The notes beneath the pieces are model-generated. The model saw only the letters and a list, made by a program, of their open reading frames with translations, had not been told where the DNA came from and made no database searches. Position numbers and translations under genes: made by a program. A stretch of 64,000 bases of DNA, taken from Prevotella sp. Lineage in GTDB: Bacteria > Bacteroidota > Bacteroidia > Bacteroidales > Bacteroidaceae. This document shows, in pieces, positions 25,839-35,381 of the stretch. The stretch is from the NCBI GenBank assembly GCA_017469955.1, contig JAFUFJ010000014.1:1-64000 (forward strand), in the 5' to 3' direction. Each line of letters begins with the position of its first letter. Position 1 is the stretch's first letter.

Positions 25839-28463
25839 CTAATCGGCGAACAGGAAGACGTGACGCCCCGAAGCGACATGCTCCACCTGCTGACTGCGCC
25901 CGGCACTGACCGTAGCCTGACACCCTACCGGCACATTTGTCTCGACACGGATGCCCCTGTCTGTGCGTTCAGCTCGCACGCTAATGATGCCATAGTTGTT
26001 CTCTTGGCTGCTCTCAACCCACGTGATTCCTTCGGGAAGACGGGGGCGAATGTCAAGTGTCCGGTCGTCAACAGGGCGGATTCCCGCCAGCCATGTGTAG
26101 AACCATGTAAGTCCTCCGCCAAACATCGGGTGGCAATGGGAGTTGCCACCGTCCCACTGTTCCCACGTAGTCGTGGCACCTTGGGCAATCCAATAGCCGA
26201 AACTCGGGAAGTCGCGCTTGGTAAAGGCTTCGAGAGCTTCGCGCTCAAGACTGTGAGAGGCCAGCACGTCAAAGAAGATGCTCGTCCCGAAAATGCCCGT
26301 ATAGAGATGGCCGTCGTGGTCATCCAACTCTTGACAGACGGTGGCCGCCACCTCTTTTTCCCTCGTTTCAGGTACACCCATGTGAAGGGCAAAGAGGTTG
26401 CTTCCGGCTGGTCCGTAGCTCTTTTTGGCATCGTCATAGAAGCGATGGTGGAAAGACTTCCAGATGTTTTGTGACAGTTGTGCATAGCGGAAGGCATCCT
26501 TCTCCTTGTCAAGAGCACGGGCAATGGCCGACATCGCCTCGGCACAACGCCAATAATAATAGGTGTGGACAAGGGCATTGGCAGGTATTTCGCTCGTGGG
26601 AGTACACCACTCGCCAAGATTACACCAATAGCTCATGTCGTTCTTCGCCTCATAATGCTGCTCCATCGTGCCGTCTTCGCCGACCCATTGGCTGAAATAG
26701 TCCATCAGACGGAGCATCGACGAGTAGTTGTCGGCCAACACCTTCCGATCGCCATAGTGGCGATAGTATTCGAACGGCATCAGTATCATGGCTGCACTCC
26801 ATGGTACTCCTCCCCCACAACCGGGCTGCCAGGGTGCACCAAAAGGCACGAATCCCGTGCGCGGATTTTGCGAAAGACGCATGTCAGAGAACCATTTCGC
26901 ATAAAGAGTGCGGGCATCGAAAGTGCTCATCACCATATCGCATGCCACTTGTCCGTCGCCCAGATAGGCCGCTCTCTCACGGTGTGGACAGTCACTAATG
27001 ATAGCTCCGTGGACATTGTCTAAAAGGGTTCGGTGCCAGATGCGGTAGATTTGTGACAGTAAAGTGTCAGAACAGGCGAACATACCCGTGGTGCGTAAGT
27101 CGGTGTTGACGGCCTCTGCAGTGATGTCATCGGCCGACAACTCTTGGGAAAGTCCGCTAATTTCAACCTTCCGAAACACAAACCAAGTGAAACGAGGATG
27201 GTATTCCTCCGGGTCTTTTCCACTCATCGTGTAAAAATTCTCGCCGTTTGGCGATTCTGAAAGGTAGTTGATAGTGAGACGTTGGCCCGCCTTTCCGTGC
27301 AGGTTGCGAAGATGAACCCAACCGGAAATCTCTTCGCCAAAGTCTACGACCAGCGTCCCGTCAGGACGACAAGTCATGGATTGCGGCCGGAAGGTCTCGG
27401 CAACCTTGTCGGAAGATGACATCTGAGCCTGCAAGATGCCGTCAGGAGGTGCGCACGGAACGACAGGTGTCCAGCCGGCCTGCGTGGTTGACTTCGGGTT
27501 GCACCAGTCCTTGTCATACAGTCGCGCATCATAGTGCTCGCCCGAATAGACCCCGTTCATGACAATGGCACTTGGCTTGCATCGCCAGGAAGGGTCAGAC
27601 AAGATGGTTTCTTCGGAACCATCGGCATAAGTAAGATGCAGCTGAACGATAAGACGCGGATGACCATAGGGCATCGCAAAGGCGTTGCCTGAATGGAAGA
27701 AACCATTGCCCAAGAGGACACCCAATGCATGATTTCCCTCGGAAAAGAATGGAAGAAGGTCGTAGCAGAGGTAAAGACAGCGATAGCCTGTGAACTCGTT
27801 GTCGATGGCAACGCGGGTGCGTTCGAGGTTTGGACGATAGGTATAGTCGGTTTGATTGGGCACAAGCACGTCGTCACTGACCTTTTTTCCGTCTACATAC
27901 AGTTCGAAATATCCAAGACCACAGACGTAGGCATGGGCCTTCTTGACGGGCTTGCTGACGACAATGTCGCGACGAAACAAAGGGGATTCGTCGCTATTGC
28001 CTGCTGAAAAAGACGGTGAAGTGATCCATGACGCCCGCCAGTCGGAAGAAGAAAGAAGACCCATATGCCATTGACCGACGTCACTCCATTTCGACTTACG
28101 GCCTTGCTGATCCCATACTCGCACACGCCAGTAGCAGTCTTCATCACTGCTCAACGGGCGTCCGGCATAGGTAACGAGTACGCTTTCCTGGCTCTCTTGC
28201 TTGCCAGAGTTCCACATATCGGCCTTGCCACGCAAGAGTTTCTCGCGGGTTGAGGCCACTTGTATCTGATAAGCCGACTGAAACTGGTCGTGCTCATGCG
28301 GTCCAGCCTCGTTGATCCATGACAAGCGTGGCCTTAGGACATCGACTGCCATGGGGTTGACAAGGTTTTCACAGGTCATCCTTGCTATATGCAGACGAGC
28401 ATGAAGACCTGCATTCGGCAGCAGCATCAGACTGAAAAACAGAAAGAGTCTATGGAAGTTCAT
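25839..28463 (-). CDS. GH78 alpha-L-rhamnosidase
   Basis: The 874-residue protein has a signal peptide (MNFHRLFLFFSLMLLPNAGLHA) and the multi-domain layout of GH78 enzymes: beta-sandwich domains with LRPRLSWINEAG, the carbohydrate-binding-like middle region, and the (alpha/alpha)6 barrel with DCPHRERAAYLGDGQ, SYWCNLGEWCTP and TTTWEQWDGGNSHCHPMFGG. It should release terminal rhamnose from pectin side chains or plant glycosides in the periplasm or outside. It lies 30 bp after a cupin gene and may be transcribed with it. Confidence 0.93.
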   Translation of the reverse strand: MNFHRLFLFFSLMLLPNAGLHARLHIARMTCENLVNPMAVDVLRPRLSWINEAGPHEHDQFQSAYQIQVASTREKLLRGKADMWNSGKQESQESVLVTYAGRPLSSDEDCYWRVRVWDQQGRKSKWSDVGQWHMGLLSSSDWRASWITSPSFSAGNSDESPLFRRDIVVSKPVKKAHAYVCGLGYFELYVDGKKVSDDVLVPNQTDYTYRPNLERTRVAIDNEFTGYRCLYLCYDLLPFFSEGNHALGVLLGNGFFHSGNAFAMPYGHPRLIVQLHLTYADGSEETILSDPSWRCKPSAIVMNGVYSGEHYDARLYDKDWCNPKSTTQAGWTPVVPCAPPDGILQAQMSSSDKVAETFRPQSMTCRPDGTLVVDFGEEISGWVHLRNLHGKAGQRLTINYLSESPNGENFYTMSGKDPEEYHPRFTWFVFRKVEISGLSQELSADDITAEAVNTDLRTTGMFACSDTLLSQIYRIWHRTLLDNVHGAIISDCPHRERAAYLGDGQVACDMVMSTFDARTLYAKWFSDMRLSQNPRTGFVPFGAPWQPGCGGGVPWSAAMILMPFEYYRHYGDRKVLADNYSSMLRLMDYFSQWVGEDGTMEQHYEAKNDMSYWCNLGEWCTPTSEIPANALVHTYYYWRCAEAMSAIARALDKEKDAFRYAQLSQNIWKSFHHRFYDDAKKSYGPAGSNLFALHMGVPETREKEVAATVCQELDDHDGHLYTGIFGTSIFFDVLASHSLEREALEAFTKRDFPSFGYWIAQGATTTWEQWDGGNSHCHPMFGGGLTWFYTWLAGIRPVDDRTLDIRPRLPEGITWVESSQENNYGIISVRAERTDRGIRVETNVPVGCQATVSAGRSQQVEHVASGRHVFLFAD

Positions 28464-28493
28464 CAGGCAACAAAAACAATAATGCCTACGCTA

Positions 28494-28826
28494 CTAATGG
28501 TGCTCAGCCACAACAGCAAAATATTCTACATCTTCCCTGCCACGATTCTCATAGCTATGGGCATGACCTTTAGGGCAGTAATGGACTTGTCCGGAATGAA
28601 GAGTCTCCTCTTGTCCGTCGCAAACGAACGTCAGTTCGCCTTTCAACATAAAGATAACTTCGCAATTTTCAGCATGCAGATGGTGGCCAACTGTTGCTCC
28701 AGATGCCAGGGACAAATGCATAATACGACACTTGTCATCTGTAAAACTACGCATCAAAAGCTCGCCTTCTCCACCTTTGAAACCAGAGATCTTCTCTTCG
28801 GCAATGGCATTGAAATCAATAATCAT
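28494..28826 (-). CDS. Small cupin protein
   Basis: The 110-residue single-domain cupin has the two motifs GATVGHHLHAENCEVIFMLKG (H-H-E pattern) and GQVHYCPKGHAHSYENRG. It could bind a metal and a small sugar or act as a regulator, and its position upstream of GH78 hints at carbohydrate metabolism. No signal peptide. Function not assignable beyond the fold. Confidence 0.83.
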   Translation of the reverse strand: MIIDFNAIAEEKISGFKGGEGELLMRSFTDDKCRIMHLSLASGATVGHHLHAENCEVIFMLKGELTFVCDGQEETLHSGQVHYCPKGHAHSYENRGREDVEYFAVVAEHH

Positions 28827-28864
28827 ACTATCTTCTCATTTTGATTAGCAAAGGCAAAGATACA

Positions 28865-28902
28865 AAAAAAGCAGGAAAGCACTACAGCTCCCCTGCTTTT
28901 TT
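28865..28902 (-). terminator. Terminator after the BACON lipoprotein gene
   Basis: AAAAAAGCAGG and CCTGCTTTTTT form a perfect stem about 20 bp downstream of the stop at 28921. On the minus strand the stem ends in a run of T, so it should end the TonB receptor-lipoprotein operon. Confidence 0.85.
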
Positions 28903-28920
28903 ATATAAATATTTCAATCT

Positions 28921-30510
28921 TTACTCGGCTTTCTCATGAGAAAGATATACACCTACAGCCTCTACAAGTCCTTTATAGGTGGTCTTGTAAGCAATGATGG
29001 TAAGCTTATCGCCCCAAGTAAGGTTAAGTTCTCCGAACTGACCCTTTGCACCACCCCAGCCTTTGAGTACGCCATAGACATAAACAGAGCCGGAATCATC
29101 GGTCAGGTTAAAGTTACCATACTGTGTCACATCATTCTTTGTACCGTCCTCTGTTGCCTCAGTGATGGTTCCAGAGATAAGGTAATAAGCCTCCTTATTG
29201 TCATCAAGATTGCGGAAATCAGCAATACTGACCTCTTTAACAGCATACTTAAGTGACTCAAAGGTACCGCTTACCAGCTGCGGGTTGCCCTTATAAGCAC
29301 CACGCTTACCGACAACTGTTACGACATCGCCCACCTTTGCACCAGACTCGATGAAGCCTTCTGTGCGATAGACAAGCGTCTTGCCTGTATGGTCTGCAAT
29401 GTAGAAGCTCTTGCCTTGGCTGTCACTGGCGTAGAATTCGGTAATAACACCCGTGATGCGATACTGCGTATCACCCTCTTCGGCTGCAAGGAAATCGGCC
29501 ACATTCACCTCAAGAATAGCACCCTTCTGAGTGAAGGACTGCTCGCAGGTGTAGGTTGTACCGGCAGACTCAGTAGAGAGCGTCACAGTGACATTGCGGT
29601 CGCCACCTGTGTTGCCATCGGCTTGAAGCGTCACGTAGTTAGAACCGAAGTCAGAAATGTGGAGCCAACTCTTTGCAGCCTCGGGAATAGCAATGTGGAA
29701 ACCATTGCCCTTGCTGTTGACGTTGATCTTGATCTCGCCACCTTCGAGCGGGAATTCTGTCACACCTTCACCTTCTTCGACACCCAGCAATTCAACGCCA
29801 TCGACACCAATGAGCGACTTGGTAACAGAGATGACTTCGCAAGTGCCCTGTTTGGTCTCGGGGGTACCTTGATAGTCCATCAGCACACCCTTGATGACCA
29901 ACTCGTCACCCACAGCAAACTCGTCACCCTTGGTGAACTTGGCGGCATTGAGCCAATAGCCACGATAGACCTCAAGCCATACACCATCGGCTGAATATTT
30001 GCCGTCGTCGGAGAGGAAGTAAGTTGCATTGCCATACTGGACGCTGATTTCCTGAATGCGACAGACGATACCCTTGACATAGAGAGCAGTCTCAGGTATG
30101 TTGCCCGACTTAATCAGAGCCACGGCCTCGGCCACGGTCATAATGACGGGGTCGGTCTCTTCTGCCTGCTGCACGACGTTGATGCGCTGTGTCTTTTCTG
30201 CGCAATTGAGCAGAAGTTCAGCTTCACGGTTTGCAGTAGCAACATCGGTAGTGAAGGTCACCTCGGACTCACCAGCCGTACCAGACATAGGCGTGACGGT
30301 AATCCATTCGGGCACACTCGCAGCATCGAAAGCCCAGTCAGCCTTGGCATTAAGTGTGATAGTAGTAGAACCTCCCTCTTGTGCGAAGGTCACATAGGAC
30401 GATGACACGCGTACTTCATCGAGATACGTCGGGTCGTCATCGTCAGAACAACCTGTGAACACAGCAGCAACGACTGCCATGAGAGCCGGTATAAAATATT
30501 TCAGTTTCAT
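28921..30510 (-). CDS. BACON / OB-fold surface lipoprotein
   Basis: The 529-residue protein has a lipobox (AAVFTGCSDDDD, Cys about 21) followed by acidic residues that favour surface export in Bacteroidetes. Residues 33-115 form a BACON domain (YVTFAQEGGSTTITLNAKAD). An OB-fold-like segment follows (about 125-235, ALYVKGIVCRIQEIS), then a second BACON-like domain (about 245-330), and two more OB-like repeats (YRITGVITEFYAS, YLISGTITEATED). It is 17 bp downstream of the TonB receptor and probably its partner. Ligand unknown. Confidence 0.85.
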   Translation of the reverse strand: MKLKYFIPALMAVVAAVFTGCSDDDDPTYLDEVRVSSSYVTFAQEGGSTTITLNAKADWAFDAASVPEWITVTPMSGTAGESEVTFTTDVATANREAELLLNCAEKTQRINVVQQAEETDPVIMTVAEAVALIKSGNIPETALYVKGIVCRIQEISVQYGNATYFLSDDGKYSADGVWLEVYRGYWLNAAKFTKGDEFAVGDELVIKGVLMDYQGTPETKQGTCEVISVTKSLIGVDGVELLGVEEGEGVTEFPLEGGEIKINVNSKGNGFHIAIPEAAKSWLHISDFGSNYVTLQADGNTGGDRNVTVTLSTESAGTTYTCEQSFTQKGAILEVNVADFLAAEEGDTQYRITGVITEFYASDSQGKSFYIADHTGKTLVYRTEGFIESGAKVGDVVTVVGKRGAYKGNPQLVSGTFESLKYAVKEVSIADFRNLDDNKEAYYLISGTITEATEDGTKNDVTQYGNFNLTDDSGSVYVYGVLKGWGGAKGQFGELNLTWGDKLTIIAYKTTYKGLVEAVGVYLSHEKAE

Positions 30511-30527
30511 ATCTTTCCTATAATTTA

Positions 30528-33500
30528 TTAGTTGAAAATATACTTAATGCCTACTGAAGCATACCAACACTGGTAAACATCCTTATAGGGCACCCATGTC
30601 TTGGTATTGGCATTGATAGCAGCAGGAGTAGAGAAGGTTGCATATCCATCGGCATCGACTCCCTCATACTTCAAGATTTTCGAAGTGGTCTGTCCACTGG
30701 TGGTATTAGAGAATGCAGGATTTGCATACTTGCTGACACCCCATGATGAGTTGAAGAAGTTGAGCACGTTCTTCATGTCGAAGCTAAGCTGCAAGGTGTG
30801 TTTCGCCTTGGCAACATTCACCTTGAAGTCGTGCTTATAGCTGAAATCGATACGGTGTACCCAAGGATTGTAGGCACTATAACCCTCAGTGTATTTGCCC
30901 TGACGGCTCTTCAGATAGCCATTGTTGTGAACGTAGTCCATGAAGCGGTCACGGTCGTCGTCACTGATGAAGCGGAACTCACGATTGGCCACTTCCTTGT
31001 CGGTGGGCACATAGACGGCATCATATTCGTAACCGTCAGCATTCATATCGGAAGACATGATGTAGGAAGTATTATAACCACCGCGCCATGTCTCATAGAT
31101 GAAGCCGTAATGGTTGCCACTCTTGTCGTGGATAGTTGCAGAAGCTACGATGCGGTCGGGAGTAACATACTGCGAGTTGTGCAGCTTGATGTTGTTAGGA
31201 CCTTCCGATGTGGGAACATAATAAAAAGCCGATGAAGCATCAGAACCCGGCATACCCGTTACTTCCTTCGAGACGGTGTGCGTGTAGGCTGCCATCAGGC
31301 TAACCCACTCGGCAGGCTGAGCATTCAAGGTCAGGTTGGCAGTCCATCCATAACCTCTCGAAGTGTTTTCAAGCACGTAAGCAGGTTTGAGACCACCACG
31401 ATAGCCGGCGGGATAGATAGCACGGTTGTCGGCACCATTGAGGCGTGCGAAACCACCAACGTCAGGTGTTGCCCAGTCGGAGATATAAACACCATTGATA
31501 GTCTTGTTGAATATACCTTCAACAGTAGCCGTGAAGGGGAATGACACAGGAATCTGATAGTCAATAGCCACAGAGGTCTTCCAAACCTGTGGCATCTTGA
31601 AGTCGGAGCTGACAGCTTGAATGGCATCGGGCAGAACACCTTCTTCAGGAGTGATGTTGGCAGGATAGCCCAGCGACACGAGTTTGTCATAAAGGGCAGC
31701 GATCGTAGGCTGTCCGTTGGCATCGGTCACGAGACCACCAGCGAACTCGTTCATCGAAAATCCCATCTTGGTAGCATTGGTAGCGTTGACCTGTGCGCGG
31801 TTCTGCACCATACCACCATTGGTTGGCATATTGGTGAAGAACACGAGGGGCAGACGGCCAGAGAAGAGACCTGTACCACCACGAACCTTCAGCGACTTGT
31901 CGCCAAAGACATCATAGGTGAAGCCTACGCGAGGCGAGAAAGTAAGATTGCTGTCCGGCCACTTACCTGTATCGATGCGACGGCCATAATAATCTTGTTC
32001 GAGAATCTTGTTATTGGTCATAAGGTCGCCGTTGTCGAAGAAAAGGCCGTCAATACGGAGACCATAGGTGAGTTTGAACTTATTGGTGATGTTCCATTCA
32101 TCCTGTGCATAGACACTGGCCTTGTTGTAGGTGACGCGGGCTGCGGGGTTCTGCTCACCACCGTAACCATATGTCAAGGCAACAATCTCAGGAGCTGCAC
32201 CATTGAGGAAGTCCTCGAGACTGCTGTAACGGTAGTAACCCGTACCGTTGCGCTGAAAGGCATTGTCTGCCATCTGGTGCTCGAAGGAGATACCGCCCAT
32301 AATCTTGTGCTTGCCAAGATAGTAGGTCAGGTCGTCCTTGGCATTCCAAACGGTGTTGTGCACGCCATTGTTCCAAGTGAAGAGTTCATAACCCAGCGAC
32401 AGATAGTTGTCGTCGTCCTTCAGAATGTCGATGAAGGGGAACGGAGACGAATTGGAGCTACGGACGTCGTCGAGCTTAGAATAAGTGGCCAGGAACTGGT
32501 TCGACAGGTTGTCGGTTAGGCGGCTGTTCAGATCGAACGAGAACGAGTGGACGTTGTTGTCCTGTGAATAGAGCGAGTTGGCGTATGCCATCGAAGCCTT
32601 TGACAGACGACCGTTCGACATGCGCGATCCACCGTCCATAGAAGTGGCATTAGTCGGCATGTTGCCCGTATTCTTCGTGTAGTTGTAGCGCAGAGCCAAG
32701 TGGTGCTTGTCAGTGATGTTCCAGTCGATGCGGGCCAAGAGCTTGGTATTCTTGTCTGTAGCCGGATAATTTGTCCACGAACCTGTATTGTATCCATACT
32801 TTTCACGAACGAAATTGGAAACCATCTCCATGTCGCTCAGAGTAGTACGCGAAATCTTCTGGTCGGCATCTGCAACACCATCGGTCGAGGCACGCCAGCG
32901 ATTGACTACGTTAGGAGAATTCTCCAACTCACCGTTGACGAAGAAGAAGAGCTTGTCCTTGATAATCGGTCCACCAAGGGTAAAGCCGTAGGTGGTATTC
33001 TGCTCTTTCTCGCGTGCACCGCTCAGCTGCTCACGATCAACGGCATCGCCACGCAAATTCTCGTTTTTATGATAGATGTAGGCCGACCCCTTAAAGGTGT
33101 TCGTACCTGACTTCGTGATGGCGTTGACACCACCGCCGATGAAGTTGGTCTGACGGACATCGTAAGGCGAAATCACGACCTGCATTTCTTCGATAGCATC
33201 GATAGAGATGGGGCTTCCACCACCAGGGAGGTTGGACGAGAGGCCGAAGTTGTTGTTGAAGTTGGCACCATCGACCGTGAAGTTGCCCAGACGACCGTCG
33301 GAACCGACAAAGCTCATGCCGTTACCTCCATAAGGAGAAAGACGGGTGTACTCCGTAATGCTGCGGTTTACCGTCGGCATGTTGGCAATCTGCGCATTGG
33401 AGATGTTGGTCGAAGCACCGGTTCTCTCAGCAGCAAACTTCGAAGCCTTGCCTGTAATGAGCACTTCTTGCAGCTCATTGGCATCCTCAGAGAGCCATAC

Positions 33501-33821
33501 GTCGAGGTTGTAGGTCTCAGCCAATTCAAGTGTTATACCCTTAAGAGCCTTTGGCTGATAACCGATATACGATACCGTAACAGCATAAGGGCCACCGGTA
33601 CGCATACCTTGAATGTTGAAGCGACCGTCAACATTGGTGACAGTAGCATAACGAGTACCAGAAGGCTCATGAACAGCTACCACGGTAGCGCCAATGACGG
33701 CTTCACCATTGGCATCGTCAAGGGTCACCTTACCAGCCATACTGGACGTAGTGACCTGAGCGAAAATGCTGGAACAAGCCATCATCATCGCTGCCATCAG
33801 AAAGAATAATCTTTTCTGCAT
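30528..33821 (-). CDS. Oar-like TonB-dependent outer-membrane receptor
   Basis: The 1097-residue protein has a signal peptide (MQKRLFFLMAAMMMACSSIFA), an N-terminal carboxypeptidase-regulatory-like domain (about 27-112, GKVTLDDANGEAVIGATVV), a plug domain containing NRSITEYTRLSP and NFTVDGANFNNNFG, and a long beta-barrel ending in the aromatic-terminated strand ASVGIKYIFN. This is the Oar-like type, not SusC: no SusD follows. It imports or displays an unknown ligand with the co-transcribed BACON lipoprotein. About 240 bp of AT-rich DNA precede it. Confidence 0.93.
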   Translation of the reverse strand: MQKRLFFLMAAMMMACSSIFAQVTTSSMAGKVTLDDANGEAVIGATVVAVHEPSGTRYATVTNVDGRFNIQGMRTGGPYAVTVSYIGYQPKALKGITLELAETYNLDVWLSEDANELQEVLITGKASKFAAERTGASTNISNAQIANMPTVNRSITEYTRLSPYGGNGMSFVGSDGRLGNFTVDGANFNNNFGLSSNLPGGGSPISIDAIEEMQVVISPYDVRQTNFIGGGVNAITKSGTNTFKGSAYIYHKNENLRGDAVDREQLSGAREKEQNTTYGFTLGGPIIKDKLFFFVNGELENSPNVVNRWRASTDGVADADQKISRTTLSDMEMVSNFVREKYGYNTGSWTNYPATDKNTKLLARIDWNITDKHHLALRYNYTKNTGNMPTNATSMDGGSRMSNGRLSKASMAYANSLYSQDNNVHSFSFDLNSRLTDNLSNQFLATYSKLDDVRSSNSSPFPFIDILKDDDNYLSLGYELFTWNNGVHNTVWNAKDDLTYYLGKHKIMGGISFEHQMADNAFQRNGTGYYRYSSLEDFLNGAAPEIVALTYGYGGEQNPAARVTYNKASVYAQDEWNITNKFKLTYGLRIDGLFFDNGDLMTNNKILEQDYYGRRIDTGKWPDSNLTFSPRVGFTYDVFGDKSLKVRGGTGLFSGRLPLVFFTNMPTNGGMVQNRAQVNATNATKMGFSMNEFAGGLVTDANGQPTIAALYDKLVSLGYPANITPEEGVLPDAIQAVSSDFKMPQVWKTSVAIDYQIPVSFPFTATVEGIFNKTINGVYISDWATPDVGGFARLNGADNRAIYPAGYRGGLKPAYVLENTSRGYGWTANLTLNAQPAEWVSLMAAYTHTVSKEVTGMPGSDASSAFYYVPTSEGPNNIKLHNSQYVTPDRIVASATIHDKSGNHYGFIYETWRGGYNTSYIMSSDMNADGYEYDAVYVPTDKEVANREFRFISDDDRDRFMDYVHNNGYLKSRQGKYTEGYSAYNPWVHRIDFSYKHDFKVNVAKAKHTLQLSFDMKNVLNFFNSSWGVSKYANPAFSNTTSGQTTSKILKYEGVDADGYATFSTPAAINANTKTWVPYKDVYQCWYASVGIKYIFN

Positions 33822-34060
33822 AGTGTTTAGAAAAATTGATTAATAATAGTAATTAAAAGTAAGAATTATAGTCTATTAAATATTTAATGCTGCAAAATTA
33901 ACGTTTTTTTTTGATCTGTGCAATGGGTTTTATTAAAAAATATCAAAAAAGAGATCCCAAATACTTTTTTTGATGCAAGTGATGCAAGTAAAGAAATGGG
34001 AGTAAACGAGGACAAAGGGAATCAAGCTACCGGCTATAGCCATCTGACCTAACAACAAAC

Positions 34061-34783
34061 TCAGTATCTCAATTTAAGCTGAGCCATCATTATGGCAGCC
34101 AACCCAGCCGTTTCCGTCCTCAATCGACTCGTACCTAATGAAACCGACTCATATCCCTTATCCAAAGCCACCTGTACTTCGGAAAAAGAAAAATCACCTT
34201 CCGGACCAACAAGAACTGTAACATTCTCATTTTCTATTGGTTTTATAATTATGTTAAAGAAATCATTTCGTTGTATTTCACTATAACAATGAGCAATATA
34301 TTTCATTCCTTCAATATTGGAACGAACAAATTCTTGAAAAGAAATCATAGGATTGACCCGGGTAAGCCAAGGTTTTCTGCTTTGTTTCATGGCCGAGACC
34401 ACAATTTTTTCGATGCGATCTGTGCGGATAACATGACGCTCAGAATACTGACAATCAAGAAAAGTGATTTCGTCAACACCTACCTCCACTGCCTTTTCTG
34501 CCATCCACTCTATTCTGTCTGTCATTTTAGTCGGTGCGATGGCAAGATGGATTTTTCCGCGCCAAGCGCGTTCCTGTGGCAGCACTTCTCGAATGACATA
34601 CATGCAATGCTTATTGTTGGTCAGCGTCACCTCTGCCCGAAAGAAGCATCCACGACCGTCCATCAAGAAGATCTCGTCGCCCTCTCTCAGCCTCAGCACA
34701 CGCAGGGCATGCAAAGCCTCATCACCTGGAAGTTCCGATTGCATGGCAGCATCAGGTACGTAAAAGTAGCGTGCTTCTTTCAT
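34061..34783 (-). CDS. rsmE: 16S rRNA m3U1498 methyltransferase
   Basis: The 240-residue SPOUT methyltransferase modifies U1498 of 16S rRNA. N-terminal PUA-like domain (residues 1-70, ALRVLRLREGDEIFLMDGRG), then the knot domain with VLVGPEGDFSFSE and SLGTSRLRTETAGLAAI. The start overlaps the stop of the preceding nuclease gene by four bases, so the MFS-nuclease-rsmE genes form one operon. Confidence 0.95.
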   Translation of the reverse strand: MKEARYFYVPDAAMQSELPGDEALHALRVLRLREGDEIFLMDGRGCFFRAEVTLTNNKHCMYVIREVLPQERAWRGKIHLAIAPTKMTDRIEWMAEKAVEVGVDEITFLDCQYSERHVIRTDRIEKIVVSAMKQSRKPWLTRVNPMISFQEFVRSNIEGMKYIAHCYSEIQRNDFFNIIIKPIENENVTVLVGPEGDFSFSEVQVALDKGYESVSLGTSRLRTETAGLAAIMMAQLKLRY

Positions 34784-35376
34784 TTCGTTGGAGTTTCTGG
34801 GATGTTTTTCTCACGTTCATCACTGATGTTGCGGGACATTTCGCGCCTTCTGAGTTCGTCCCTCAGATAGGAAGCCATCTCATAATTCTCTGATGCCACC
34901 GCTTTTGCCAATGCATCCTGAAGCATTTTGTCGCTAAGCGTATTGACTGGCAAGGCTACAGAACGCGTATTCTGCTCATAAGGAATACTTTGTTTCAGGA
35001 AAAGGGACTCCTCAATATAAATAGGTACGTGCGCGATGAAAGAGAGCAAGATGGCATCACTTGCCCGAAGAGCGATGGGCTCCAATGTGTCGATATTGTA
35101 TAGCGCCGAACGATACTGGCCTTCAATAAGCGAGTCTATCACTATTTCAAAAGCCAAGTCAGTCTGCAAACTGATGGCCTGCCACAGCACTTCAGGCAGC
35201 AAGCGCCCTGCTATCGACTGGCGCTGCATACGCATCTCAAACTGTCTGAGCATGTCTTTATCGCATGTAACGGCCAATTGGCGCTGCTCGTTCTCGTCAA
35301 CGAGCACGAGCAGCCCAACAGTCTCAGTACCGACTATTTCCGATACACCTCTGAATATCAGCCGTATGCGATTCAC
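34780..35376 (-). CDS. Bifunctional nuclease family protein with UVR-type tail
   Basis: The 198-residue protein has a bifunctional nuclease (DUF151) domain in residues 1-135 (SEIVGTETVGLLVLVDENEQ, SLIEGQYRSALYN, LRASDAILLSFIAHVPIYIEE) and a C-terminal UvrB/UvrC-like motif (LAKAVASENYEMASYLRDEL). The combination is common in Bacteroidetes. DUF151 proteins were linked to nuclease activity in plants and a mycobacterial structure exists, but the in vivo role is unclear. It is 5 bp after the transporter gene. Confidence 0.85.
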   Translation of the reverse strand: MNRIRLIFRGVSEIVGTETVGLLVLVDENEQRQLAVTCDKDMLRQFEMRMQRQSIAGRLLPEVLWQAISLQTDLAFEIVIDSLIEGQYRSALYNIDTLEPIALRASDAILLSFIAHVPIYIEESLFLKQSIPYEQNTRSVALPVNTLSDKMLQDALAKAVASENYEMASYLRDELRRREMSRNISDEREKNIPETPTK

Positions 35377-35381
35377 AATCC

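Noticed and set aside
31617-32519. A 300-codon plus-strand frame inside the TonB receptor gene
   Set aside because: It is an antisense shadow of a clear receptor with signal peptide, plug and barrel.
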